Shown piece by piece: positions 11,063-21,180 of a stretch of DNA of 64,000 bases. The position numbers and the translations under genes are program-made. The stretch covers positions 1 through 64,000 of the forward strand of contig WNNJ02001347.1 of the NCBI GenBank assembly GCA_012934845.2, written 5' to 3'. The notes below the pieces were generated by a model, which had not been told where the DNA came from, ran no database searches, and worked only from the letters and a program-made list of their open reading frames with translations. Numbering within the stretch: the first letter of the stretch is position 1; the number at the start of each line of letters is the position of its first letter. This DNA comes from Pomphorhynchus laevis (taxonomy: Eukaryota; Acanthocephala; Palaeacanthocephala; Echinorhynchida; Pomphorhynchidae).

Positions 11063-11498
11063 AAACAAAACAAAATTTGTTTAATTTTTGTACAGAATAT
11101 AAAAAAATTATATTTAATGATACATCATCGCCGTAATGGTAATTTTGTTACATTGAACTCTTTAATTTTAATTGTGACAACTTGCATAGGATATTTCGGT
11201 AACTATTGAAGGCACAAAATAATAAAACAAACAAAAATACAAAAGATAATAGAATTAAAAACCAATGAAGGGGCCTAAGTATTGCTATTGTTGATCACAT
11301 TAAAATATTTTTTTATATATTTTTTATAATATTTTTATAATATATTTTTTATATATTTTTTATAATTGAAAAACTTTGTTTTCAATAGTAACTGTTTTAA
11401 ATTCAATAGTAACTTTATTTGTATCAAATAATCTTCGGATTGAATCAAAAATGTCATGACATGTCCTAAAAAATAATTGAAATATTATTATTAAATAT
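11063..11498. other. Unassigned AT-rich spacer
   Basis: T/A-rich with no convincing frame. Confidence 0.4.
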
Positions 11499-11558
11499 TA
11501 TTATTAATTATCATTAAATAATTGTTCATAATTATCAAGAGAAACCCATTGTTTGGAC
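11499..11558 (+). repeat. ~60-bp direct repeat, left copy
   Basis: ATTATTATTAATTATCATTA through ATCAAGAGAAACCCATT is repeated at 13,076-13,138, bracketing the two non-LTR remnants between. Confidence 0.7.
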
Positions 11559-12058
11559 AATGGAGAGCAGACACTGGAGTCTTGTGCGACAAACGTATGC
11601 CATACATACTCAAATCGAAGTTCTACAGAAGCGTGATACGGCCTGTAGCAATGTACGGTGCTGAGTGCTGGGCAATGACAGCAGAAGCAGAACGTAAGCT
11701 TGGATGTATGGAAACGAAAATGCTAGAGTGGATCGCCGTAAAATCTCGCCAAGACCATATTCGTAACAAAGACATGTGCAAGCGATTTGGTGTAGCACCC
11801 ATAGCAGACAAACCTAGAGAATCAAGGCTGAGATGGTATGGACATGTACTGTGGGCAGACGTGAACACACTGGCGCATGCACCACTTCAAATCGAGGTCG
11901 ACGGAAAGAGACCAAGAGGAAGACCACAGAAAAGACGATAGGATACCCTACTGAATGATATGAAAATGGCCATCCTCACACCCGAAGACGCAGCGGATAT
12001 GGGAATTTGGCACCAGCAAATGTGGCAAACGGACCCCGCTAAACGGGATAAACGCTAA
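11537..12058 (+). pseudogene. RTE-clade retrotransposon, RT C-terminal end
   Basis: The frame carries the hallmark C-terminal region of RTE/BovB-type ORFs: GVLCDKRMPYILKSKFYRSV, IRPVAMYGAECWAMT, RLRWYGHVLWA and KRPRGRPQKRR. The conserved Trp after the RGRP-KRR motif is a TAG stop (11,939-11,941). The frame continues past it as DTLLNDMKMAILTPEDAA to a natural stop at 12,056-12,058, so one nonsense change broke it. An A-rich tail follows (TAATAAAAAGAAGAAATATT), fitting an RTE 3' end. The upstream RT and endonuclease are absent (5' truncation). Base composition is clearly less AT-rich than its surroundings. Confidence 0.85.
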
Positions 12059-12107
12059 TAAAAAGAAGAAATATTATTATTAATTATAATAATTATAATT
12101 ATACGAA

Positions 12108-12887
12108 AATTATAAAATTTCGGCGAGGTGGGCCCCGCTGTCGTGATGATGTGCTCTTTCTGAATGCAACATCGATAGAATTTGTTAATTCGTATCGATA
12201 TCTAGGCTTTGAACTCTCATCTCGGTGGTGTTTCAGAAGCCACTTATTGCGCCAATCGGCGAAAGTTGTAACGTCAGCTTATACGGCATCGAAGCTTGGT
12301 CTTATGTCCTTCGAAGGCGCGATCAAATACTTTGATGTGATGTTGCTTCCGATTCTGAGTTACGGGATTCGATGCTTTTGGTCGGATTTGACCTTAGGAG
12401 ATTTTCAGATCATTGATAAATGTTTTTGGCGCTACCTAAAAAGGATATTAGGAGTATCATCGAAGTGTTCTTCTACAGCTGTTGCGGTGCTTAGTAAATC
12501 GATACCACTCTCGGTCAAACTTTGCAATCGATTTCGCCTTGGTGAAACCACAGCGTATTTGGAAGCCCGACGGCTATTCGATAACAAAATACTTAGCCTA
12601 GATCCAGATATCTTTTTGACGCCTGTTTATACTCAATCAGCTTGGAGAAATCCAAGATACCAAAAGCGTCCGCTGATTGGCGTTTATCTTTAGACGGCTA
12701 CCACGCCAAATTTTGTTCAATTCGACTCCCTTTTCACTCTCGCTCGACTCACTGTCGCTGTCGATTTTGCTCAAAAGAGTGTTCAGCTCTTTTGCATGCT
12801 TTCGCATGCCCCGTATTATCTTCGTGGTCTTTAGAACAAGTCGACAAAGGAGGACTAGGAAATCGCCTAACTTTGATTGATGCTTAA
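12108..12887 (+). pseudogene. Non-LTR RT thumb and C-terminal zinc region
   Basis: Starts at KFRRGGPRCRDD, just after where the catalytic box would lie, and continues through VNSYRYLGFELSSRW, SFEGAIKYFDVMLLPILSYG and YLKRILGVSSKCSS. A frameshift near 12,640-12,690 leads into a C-terminal Cys/His segment, CRCRFCSKEC...LHAFACP, ending at 12,887. The minus-strand fused element at 1.1-2.4 kb shares the FEGA...ILPI and YLKR.IGVS.KCSS blocks, so they are one family. The 5' part is missing. Confidence 0.8.
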
Positions 12888-13075
12888 CATTTTTTTTTCT
12901 TTTCTTTCTTGCGCACCGTTGCACTCATGGCCCGATTTCAAACTTCAGAATTAATCTATAACAACGTACGCTAAATGTTCAGACGCCGGATTTCTGATTT
13001 CAAGTAATTGATTTAATTTATTGTATTTTAAATTTTGCCCAGCCGAAAGGCGAAATGGGAAATAAATCGCTGCAT

Positions 13076-13138
13076 TATTATTAATTATCATTAAATAATT
13101 GTTAATAATTATCAAGAGAAACCCATTTTTCGGACAGA
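13076..13138 (+). repeat. ~60-bp direct repeat, right copy
   Basis: Partner of 11,499-11,558. Confidence 0.7.
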
Positions 13139-13501
13139 AAAATACTAGAAGCGTATTACTACATTGGTAAAAATTGTAATAATATCTAGTCAAATAATAA
13201 AGCAGATATTATTGGTCCCTTTATTGACATTTGTGCTTGTTCTGTTGTTTTGTGTCTTCAAAGGTTACGGAAATGTTAAAAATACAATATATCAATAATT
13301 AAAACCCAATATCCCGAATATGTCCTACTACATTTTAGTAACTAGCCACAACTGATGATTTTGCTCTGAAGATGAAATAGTTTCGGAATATAGCTGTCTT
13401 GTAGTACTAGAGAAGATACCATGGCTATAAAATCCGAGATCGCTGAGTGAATTCCAGTTCTTGAAAGACTGTGTAGTGAATGTATCATTCGTAGAAAAAT
13501 T
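13139..13501. other. Unassigned spacer with a hammerhead-like motif
   Basis: 13,368-13,398 (+) reads CTGAAGA, T, stem GAAA/TTTC, then GGAA in place of GAAA, the same layout as the other hammerhead-like cores but with a core change. Nothing else is supportable. Confidence 0.35.
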
Positions 13502-13792
13502 ATGAAGTTGTCAGGTGGAAAATATTTTAATTTATTTAATCTTATATGTCTTATGGATCGTGAAATAGTGTTCTTCAATTTTACTTTATTACTTTTCGGT
13601 TCCAAGTCTGATCTGGTTCAAAAGAATATATTGTGCTACCTTGGCCGTATACTACGAATTGGAAAGGACTATTATACAAAAGATAACGTTATACTTAAGT
13701 CAAGAAGAAACCTGGCGCGTCTAAGAGGCAGTGTTCAGAAGAATTTAAGGAGAATATTTAAAGACGATGCTAAGAAGATCCTTTTCAGCTAA
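13502..13792 (+). CDS. Unidentified 96-codon ORF
   Basis: Open frame with a hydrophobic N-terminal half and a basic C-terminal half (KSRRNLARLRGSVQKNLRRI). I do not recognise it. It could be a chance frame or a relic of an element ORF1; no neighbour supports a function. Confidence 0.2.
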   Translation: MKLSGGKYFNLFNLICLMDREIVFFNFTLLLFGSKSDLVQKNILCYLGRILRIGKDYYTKDNVILKSRRNLARLRGSVQKNLRRIFKDDAKKILFS

Positions 13793-13867
13793 TCAAACAT
13801 CAGCGGACGCATATTTAAATGAAGATGGAGACAGAAACTGGAAATTGTGGCTTAATATCGACTATCC

Positions 13868-14675
13868 TGGATTCATGTTATTACTTTGCTTATTTATTAT
13901 CTTTTCGCTATATTACTTGGCGATCTTTCTTCGTTTATCAAACCTTACTCCTTTAACGTCATGAAATACGACGATGACATTCTCATCTATGATCATGCAT
14001 CCGCGCATCGCATACACGACATCGCAATTTCTGTCTCCAACTGTCTTTCTTCAATTTACAAACGTATCTACCATGTTCGTCTCGTTCTAAACCCAGAGAA
14101 GTTCAAAATAATGTAGATCCTCCCGCGTCAACTTTACATATATCCTCCCTTATATCTTTAGCATCATCAATCATCTCCGTAGTCCACAATCTCACTTTAT
14201 TAGGATTAAATTCGATGATAACTTTTCTCTTAAACCCTTCGTCCGCGACAAGGTCCGCTCGTCTAACTTAATTCTCCGTGATATCCGCCGTATCCGCCCC
14301 CTTATCGACTTCCGTTCTTGGATGTATCTTCTTTCATCGCTTATTTTCCCTGAAATCTATTACTGCCTCAGCCATTTCATCAATTCTCCAAAATCCATCA
14401 TCCTACCCCTACAACGCATCATCAACTCCGCCGTTCGAGTGATCATACGTCTCAGTCCCTTTGACTACATCCACATATCTTGCCCAACTCTCCTGGCTCA
14501 CCATTAACATCCGTATACAAATCCGCTTTTGTCTCGTAACTTTTCATCTCATCGCTGTCGGCACTCCATCGTCGGCGCATTCATCGCCGGCAAATGTGCG
14601 CCGGCAAACGTGCGCCGGCAACCGTGCGCCGGCAAATGCGTGTGCCGGCACGCATTTGCCACGTAAAGATAAATC
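13868..14675 (+). pseudogene. L2/CR1-like retrotransposon 3' remnant
   Basis: Same family as the copy at 54.4-58.96 kb. Legible parts are the RT box (KYDDDILIYDHASAHRIHDI, with the YADD alanine replaced by Asp), LNPEKFKIM, and the C-terminal LISSLIFPEIDYCL-like and LPLQRIINSAVRV blocks in shifting frames. It ends in the family 3' terminus, GCACGCATTTGCCACGT. At 14,565-14,662 the final coding region is replaced by a GC-rich minisatellite. Confidence 0.75.
14565..14662 (+). repeat. CCGGCAAATGTGCG minisatellite
   Basis: About six imperfect 14-bp units (GCGCCGGCAAACGT variants), unusually GC-rich for this window. It apparently arose from the GCGCTGGCACGCATTTGCCA hairpin at the 3' end of the L2-like element. 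Confidence 0.8.
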
Positions 14676-14992
14676 TTTTTTTACAATGTTTATAACAGTT
14701 GATAAACGAATTGCTTTGTTCTTTTTCGAATTGTTCTGTTCTTTTTTATATTTTTAGTTATATTTTTATATATAATTTATAGTTTACAGTTGAATTTACG
14801 TAATGAATGTGTTTATAATAAAAAAAATCTACATCATGTTTTTAAAAAATAATGTCACATACATTTTCAGATGGATCTGAAAATGTATTTTTGTGAATCT
14901 AAAAGTATTTTTTTGTTAAATAGAAAATTTGTATTGCTTTTATCATTTATAAATATTATTAGTTAACTTATGTAATTATGAAATGTATTTAG
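14676..14992. other. Probable intron of the DOCK-like gene
   Basis: Low-complexity AT DNA ending in TTTAG at 14,988-14,992, immediately before the DOCK-like exon. Contains an inverted pair ACATTTTCAGAT/ATCTGAAAATGT around 14,863-14,889. Confidence 0.5.
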
Positions 14993-15420
14993 ATCATTTT
15001 AACACCAATTGAAGCAGCTATAGAAGATATGAAGGTCCAGATAGATCGACTTTCAGCTGCAATAAGGGAAGATCCACCCGATGCTAAAATGTTGCAAATG
15101 GTGCTGGAAGGATGCATAAGAACAACGGTCAATCAGGGACCATTGGAAATAGCGATCCAATTTCTTGGTGATCAATCAACAAACAATCTAAACTGCCGAA
15201 ATAGATTTCATTACACCCTCTGCTCTTTGTTTAAGCAACTCATTTATGTGTATGTACACATATAAAATGATAATTATTCATTTCTATTTTTAGATGTGGA
15301 ATTGCGTTGAATTTAAATCAGAAGTTGATTGGTCCTGACCAAAAGGAATATCAGCACGAGCTGGAAAAGAATTATGTAAACTTCTCTTCTAGTATTGCCC
15401 CACTTATTGACAATTTGTAA
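14993..15420 (+). CDS. DOCK-family guanine-nucleotide exchange factor, last two exons (partial gene)
   Basis: Exons 14,993-15,249 and 15,294-15,420 (stop) joined over a 44-bp GTATGT...TTTTAG intron encode the C-terminal end of the DHR-2 domain of a DOCK protein. These large cytoplasmic proteins activate Rac/Cdc42. Diagnostic segments are IILTPIEAAIEDM, DAKMLQMVLEG, TTVNQGPLEIA and, after the splice, KLIGPDQKEYQHELEKNY, characteristic of the DOCK6/7/8 (zizimin-related) group. The splice is supported because a Cys and the spacing to LIGPDQ align with the known family only when it is used (phase 2 intron). The product ends soon after PLIDNL, shorter than vertebrate DOCK7. AATAAA at 15,441-15,446 is a plausible poly(A) signal. 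No preceding exon could be found in the window. Confidence 0.85.
15250..15293 (+). other. 44-bp intron
   Basis: GTATGT donor and CTATTTTTAG acceptor. Very AT-rich, contains an in-frame stop, and restores the conserved DOCK frame when removed. Confidence 0.8.
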
Positions 15421-15489
15421 AAATACAGACGACAGTCGATAATAAACATTTCATCTTATAAATACAATTTAAAAATTGTGATAAAACAT

Positions 15490-15780
15490 ATTTTTGCATG
15501 AGCATTCATGCATACCATATAATATAAAATATAATACATTAAATAATGAAATTTTAAGAATTGCAACAATATGTAATGATATTGGCTTTCTTCAAAATCA
15601 TTTAAATAATTTAATAGATACATATTTTAAACTAGGTTACTATAAAAATAACATCAAGCAGAAAATAGTAAAATATATAAATCAACACAATAATATAAAG
15701 AATAAATTTAAACTCTTAGTGGCAAATTTTTATGGATGGATAATAAATAATATACTTTGCATTAGAATAAGATACTAGAT
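15490..15780 (+). pseudogene. PLE RT C-terminal fragment
   Basis: Starts abruptly 70 bp beyond the DOCK stop at HEHSCIPYNIKYNTLNNE and is open to the usual end. The stop after MDNK is bypassed by a small deletion (AACTCTTAGTGGC against AACTCTTAAGTGGC), giving a slightly longer frame. It inserted next to the DOCK 3' end. Confidence 0.75.
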
Positions 15781-16444
15781 AGTTATTTCAGAGGAAATAC
15801 ATCATTAGCATGTATTTGGCCCCGCTGCTATGTTGGGTAGAGGAGTTAGGGGCCGAAACCTGATAGCATAGCAGTTCCTCCTGATGACCTCTAATTCTTA
15901 TTCGGATACAACGTCTGTTATTTATTAGTAAATTCATAAAAATGACTTTTATGTTAATATTTGCATATTTTAAACTAGGTTACTATATAAATACCATCAA
16001 ACAGAAAAATAATAAATAATAAAAAATTAAATAATTTAATAGATTGGATTTGCATCTCGATTAGACTTGCTAAGAATTCAACAGATGCCATCACAATTTT
16101 GTTTCTCGACTTTAAACTACAACTAGTCAAGAAACCATCCTAGTGTCTTGACTTTTTAACTACAGACAGAAAATAGTAAAAATATATAAATTAACACAAT
16201 AAAATATCATTAAAAATTTTCTTAAACTATGAAGAAAAAATTGTATGGATGGATAATAAAAAATATACTTTGTATTAGAATAGGATTTTAATAATATAGA
16301 TGATGTATTATATAATAATGGATGCATATTTTAAAAATACAATCAAACAGAAAATAATTTTTAAAAAAAATTGTAATAATTATAAACATTTGTAATATGT
16401 AATAATGCTGGTTTTATTCAAAATCATTTAAATAATTTAATAGA
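15725..16444 (+). repeat. ~0.7-kb duplicated segment, copy 1 of an inverted pair
   Basis: Nearly identical in reverse complement to 36,012-36,735. The two include the pseudoknot repeat, a non-PLE insert (16,045-16,170, starting TTGGATTTGCATCTCG) and decayed PLE sequence. The copies diverge sharply at GATGAATG (16,438). Confidence 0.8.
15735..15950 (+). repeat. PLE-associated pseudoknot repeat (reference copy)
   Basis: Best-preserved sense copy. Order: CAGAGGAA (15,789); hairpin AAATACAT-CATTAGC-ATGTATTT; then GGCCCC, CTGCTATG, a loop of about 16 nt, GGGGCC, a GAAACCTGATAG linker, CATAGCAG, and TTCCTC followed by CTGATGACCTC. GGCCCC pairs with GGGGCC and CTGCTATG with CATAGCAG, giving an interleaved (pseudoknot) order. 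CAGAGGAA can pair with the later TTCCTC as an outer helix. About 20 copies lie in the window, usually 3' of the PLE RT end, so this is probably the PLE 3' region or an element carried with it. Function unknown. Confidence 0.7.
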
Positions 16445-16569
16445 TGAATGCTTATTAAATATGCATAAAATATTAACTTTTATGCATATTTTTCATAACT
16501 TTTATTAACTTTTAATATTAAATTTTAACAAAATATTAAATATTAAACTATTTTTATAAATGAATTATA

Positions 16570-16860
16570 AATAATATATCTTGTATTAAAGTATTATCTT
16601 CTATCACCTGATAGCATAACAGTTCTTCCTGATGACCTCTAATCCTTATTCTGATACATCGTATGTTATTAAGATACACCAGATAATCAAATTGCATCAG
16701 ATGAAATACGTCATTAGTATTTGGCCCTGCTGTTGGATATAGTAATTATCGTTGAAATCTGATATCATACTAGTCTTTCCTGATGATCTCTAATCGTTAT
16801 TCGGATGCATAGTTTGTTATTTATTAGTCAATTCGTAAAAATTGACTATTTAAATTTTTA
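16570..16860 (+). repeat. Two degenerate PLE-associated pseudoknot repeats in tandem
   Basis: 16,570-16,675 keeps only the 3' half (CCTGATAGCATAACAGTTC...CTGATGACCTC). 16,676-16,860 is a full-length but eroded copy. Confidence 0.6.
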
Positions 16861-17135
16861 TTATAAAATCTTAAATATTATTAATATTATTTAATTATTT
16901 GAATTTTACGTAGACTCAATTAGCTGATCTGATTAATCAATGTTTTAAAACATTAAGGTGTTCATTGAATTTTGAATTTTGATATTGTGATTTCAGATTA
17001 AGTCATAAATCTTAGAGTAAATGAAAAAAGGAAAGTAGTCTGATCGTCAGCGGATAAAATTTCGATCTAATTTTAGTATCTAAAATTAGATACATTGTCT
17101 TAACTGAACGTTGTTATAAGTTTTATAAATTGCCT
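16861..17135. other. Unassigned AT-rich spacer
   Basis: No feature seen. Confidence 0.4.
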
Positions 17136-17650
17136 TCATGATTTTAAGACTTGTACTATGATTTCAGAATCCTTATTCTGAAATCGTTCTTCTAAAATCG
17201 TTCTTCTGAAATCCTTAAATCCTTTTTCTGATATCGTTCTTCTAAAACCCTTTTTCTGAAATCGTTCTTCTGAAATCCTTTTTCTGAAATCGTTCTTCTA
17301 AAATCATTCTTTTAAAGTCCTTCTCCTAAAGTCATTCTTTTGAAATCCTGCTGGAATTATTCTTCTAGAATCCAACCTCTGAAATCATTCTTCTAAAATC
17401 CTACTTCTTAAATCATTTTTATGATTTCATTCTTCTGAAATCCTTCTTCAAAAATTGTTTTTTTTTTTGAATTGTTCTTCTGAAATTGATTTTTTCAAAT
17501 CGATTGTCTGTAATTCTTCTTCTTATATCCTTCCTCTAAAATCGTTTTTATTAAATCGTTCTTCTGAAATCGTTCTTTCGAAATCTGTCTTCTAAAATCG
17601 TTCTTCTAAAATCGCTCTTCTGAAATCATCATTATGGAATCATGAAATCG
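17136..17650. repeat. TTCTTCTGAAATCG minisatellite
   Basis: About 35 degenerate units of roughly 13-15 bp (TTCTTCTGAAATCG, TTCTTCTAAAATCG, CCTTTTTCTGAAATC). Strong strand asymmetry with pyrimidine-rich half-units. No long frame crosses it. Confidence 0.85.
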
Positions 17651-19080
17651 CTTTTTATATTTATATTATCTCTTAAGTTATATTAATTAACTTTGAAATT
17701 TTAACAATAATATAAATTAAACTAGAAATCATCCCAATTTTTTAAAGCAATATTGAATGCCGCCATGGTAGATATTATTCACAATAAAAGAGATTATTAA
17801 CAGCAAAACTATCTTCTAAGATGTATTCATATATTTTGTTGAATAATAAATCGAATTTTAATTTAACAACGCTTTCGTTACTCACATCTGATGAAATAAT
17901 ATTCATTTCACATTACCAAAAATGCTGAGAATAAAAACAAAGGCATCGATTTTCATTTAACTACAGCAATGTAACTCACAATACATTAATATCCATATAA
18001 TTTGTTAAAAGCAATTGTTTTCTTCTTTTAATAAGAAATATTTGACTAATTTTATTAAAAATTATCGCAATCTGTTATTTTCATCACCAGATAATCAATT
18101 ATTCTTTTTATTCTTTTCGCGACATAAGGCAATATAATATAATATGATAAAAGCTTAACTTTCTACTAAGTTTCATAAAGAAACATGCAACTTGTGTATA
18201 TAGCTAGTCATCCAGATGACTAATGCTTAAAAACATTCAATTAAATAACTTTATTAAATATTTCTACGCTGATATATGATGGCTCTTCTATTATTAGCCA
18301 TATGATAGTCATGGTATGAGATATTTCTAAGTAAGCCCAAAGGTTGTGTTAAAGCAAGCTGAAGACGATTGGCACACTCGAGATGATTTATCTAGATTAC
18401 AGGAAAAAACTAGATGACAAACCGGTATGGACTATGTTCAGAATATCACTTGCTAAGGCGACTGTAAAAAATTGTGTTTGAATGATCTAGGTCAGTATTG
18501 ATTAACCTTTAAACCATGACCAATTCTCTCAAAGATAGGCTATTGAAAATATCAAAACTTTTTAGAGCGCTACTTTTGATAAACTTGAATACGCAGTGAT
18601 TTGTCGAAGTCAGAATTCTCATAATTTATTGGCATTAATGATTTGTTTTGTTCCGGAGTTTGACTGGGGATTTATTGCACACTTTGATATGAAATTACAA
18701 TACGTTGTATTTCTCTCATAATTCCTTAGCAAATACTAAAAAAATTCTATGATGAAACGCTCTTTCATGAATGAAATTCACAACTTGCATCACTGGAGCC
18801 AGAACTTCTTTAAGTTCGGAAACGTTTTTGAATCAAGTAACTGTCGATAAATAACTCAATGAACGGTAAGAATATCTGGGACAACATTTTTAACTTAATT
18901 CACAAAACCTAATGTTTGTCTTAGCATAGAAGGCGGTCCGTTCTTGTAGATCAAATTAGTTTTATTCTAATCGATCACATGTGTTTTAAACAAATCATTT
19001 AATAATCCAAAATGTCAGTCGCTCTGATAGTCAATTCCAACTTTTTGCAAAATAAAAGATCACGACGAAATAACTTTTTG
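17651..19080. other. Unassigned, 1.4 kb
   Basis: AT-rich without any frame or motif I can assign. The stretch 18,290-18,900 is slightly less AT-rich and could hold an eroded gene or element. Confidence 0.4.
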
Positions 19081-19089
19081 TAGATAACG

Positions 19090-19490
19090 AACGAAGACAA
19101 ATCAAATGACTCATGTCGGTGGCATTCATTGATTTTTCAAGTTGTAAACTAACTCGTACTGGTCTGGTTCCGATTCTATTTACAACTGCGACAGTCAGCA
19201 TTCCTTCGCGGACACAGTTTGACTTTGAGCCGAAATTTAGTGAAAAAGTCCCGGTGTATACAATTTCAACGAAGAGTAGTTGGACTTTGGAACAAACTGG
19301 ATGGAGGGACTGTTTGCAGCAGCGGTGCCTCAGCATTCAAGTCCGGATTACGGATGGATCCTGCTATGCACAAGGAAGTGTTCCCTTTAGATGTGAACAG
19401 TTTTTATGATTTTGTGATTTTTATTTCATGTAAACCGGCTATTTAAGCCCCTGCTTGTTGTAAGCCGTTAAAACAATAATAATAACTTGT
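19090..19490 (+). pseudogene. Non-LTR retrotransposon 3' terminus
   Basis: After a frameshift near 19,270 the translation reads RRVVGLWNKLDGGTVCSSGA then SAFKSGLRMD, the widespread C-terminal signature of CR1/Jockey-like ORF2 (VxxWNxLP...V.A.S...FK..LD). It stops at 19,446 and, after a short 3' UTR, ends in AACAATAATAATAAC, a short repeat tail typical of such elements. Confidence 0.7.
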
Positions 19491-20460
19491 GTAAGGATGT
19501 CGTCGCTCATCATAATCATTATTGATGTCGTGACATCGTTCGATAACGGAATATCTATGAGCATTATCGTTGCTTCTGCTTCAAGGACCATTTATGCCAT
19601 TTTTAAAGTAGCAAGTTGAATTAGCCTTCCTCTTTAGCATCGGAGGCATTTTATATTAAAATTAAGTACGCAACTTTGTTCTAACATTGGTTTTTACAAA
19701 TCCGAATTCTCGGAACGTTCCCTTCTGGTCGAATCTTGCTCAATTACATATCACTTCCTTTTCTAATTCATTTCCACCATGCACATTATTGAAGTGTACC
19801 AGTAACTTGAATTGTTCAAACTTTAATTGGCAAGAACCGAACTACAAGTTATGCATTGAGCTTTGATTATTTTTTTCTCAGAAACCTTCGTGAAACTGAA
19901 CTTTAAAAATTCGTCTTTCCATACTTTTTACATACTCTTTCCATACTCTCATACTTCTTGAAGTTATGATGTTTGGATACATAATCGAAAAATATGAATA
20001 TGAGAAAAAATATATAAAGCATATTGACTTAAAAAAGCTCGTGCTGGCGGACAGATTGTGTCAGAACTCAATTCGAACATTGCAATATGTTTTGGTTCTT
20101 TATTACTCTGAATTGTGAGACTAAATACTAACAGAGTTAGTATAATTCACGGAAAGTGGATGATGTCTATGTTCCATCCTCCCTCAAATCAAATGCAGGC
20201 ATACATGGCACAATCCAACAAAACAATGTGGAAGATAATGAATTTTTATATATTTGCACCAAAATCTGCAATTGTTTACAAAGTGGAATGCTCGTGACCC
20301 ACGAAAATCCTTCAGTGACCCAACTGGAGGACCATGACCCATAGGTTTAAGAACACTCCTCTAGATGTTCGTCGTATAAATAATCACCGAACTAATTTGT
20401 AGTAACTATCAGTGGAATATACCATCCAACAAAAGAAGCTTGAGAAATGAAAAAAGATTA
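19491..20460. other. Unassigned, ~1 kb
   Basis: Short frames only (20,115-20,344), none recognised. Confidence 0.35.
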
Positions 20461-20900
20461 TATTTTTAAGAACACAAACTTTCTTCGATCCTTTAAATTA
20501 AAAAAGTATTTAATATCATGGTCTAGTTACAGATATTTAAATACTGCGCTATAATTAGCGTCTTCTTCTGTTTGTAATATTAACTTTGACTTGTAATATT
20601 AACGTAATATTAACTTTGACTTGTAATATACGGTTTTGTTGTTCAATTTGTTCCTTTTGTTTTTAAAACTCTACAACGCTTTATTAGAATAATTCAATAT
20701 CCGTTTAGATCTAGATATAAAATATCAAATATCATACAAATTATGGTACATAAGATTTATGGTACACTTTCTTCGTTCCTGTAAATTTATTAAAAATGTA
20801 TTTAATATCCGTTTATATACAGGTATTTAAATACGGCCATTTAAACTCTTTTCATTGAAGAATTTAAATATATATTTTTAATTTCACAAAATATTAATTT
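20461..20900. repeat. Two diverged direct repeats
   Basis: ACACAAACTTTCTTCGATCC...AGTATTTAATATC...ACAGATATTTAAATACTG at 20,470-20,555 recurs at 20,762-20,855 as ACTTTCTTCGTTCCTG...TGTATTTAATATCCG...ACAGGTATTTAAATACGG. Confidence 0.6.
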
Positions 20901-21133
20901 ACTTCTCCCAAATATTATTTTAAGTTACATACTCGTAACTTAAAAAAAGTTAATTTAATTATTAATTTAATTATTAACTTATATATATCACAATGATTTC
21001 CTCATGATGATGCATAAACACCAGGCAACATTCTATATATCCTCATCAGACTAAGAAATAGAACCGAATTATTCTTGCATTATTCAAAGTCGCTACGTAT
21101 GCCCAGTCATCCTTTGTGTGACGACAAACTTCA

Positions 21134-21180
21134 CAACGGTATACGCGTTTCGCTCTAACGGAGCTCATCAGTACCGTGAC
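21134..21180 (-). ncRNA. Hammerhead ribozyme, unit 1
   Basis: Minus strand: stem I ACGGUA, core CUGAUGA, stem II GCUC-CGUUA-GAGC, core GAAA, then CGCGUA and stem I partner UACCGU. All invariant core bases are present. U16.1-A17 precedes the predicted cut between the bases opposite 21,142 and 21,141. Stem III is only AC/GU with no room for a loop, so by analogy to newt satellite 2 it would work as a double hammerhead. ACGCGU is self-complementary, which suits this. Confidence 0.8.

Noticed and set aside
12637-12924. Minus-strand 95-codon basic/acidic ORF
   Set aside because: It is antisense to the C-terminal zinc region of the non-LTR element, which explains the sequence better.
15789-15892. 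Pseudoknot repeat as a hammerhead, using GAGGAAATAC, CCGAAAC and CTGATGACC
   Set aside because: CTGATGA comes after the GAAA-like boxes and no helix joins them in any hammerhead order. The GGCCCC/GGGGCC and CTGCTATG/CATAGCAG pairings explain the region better.
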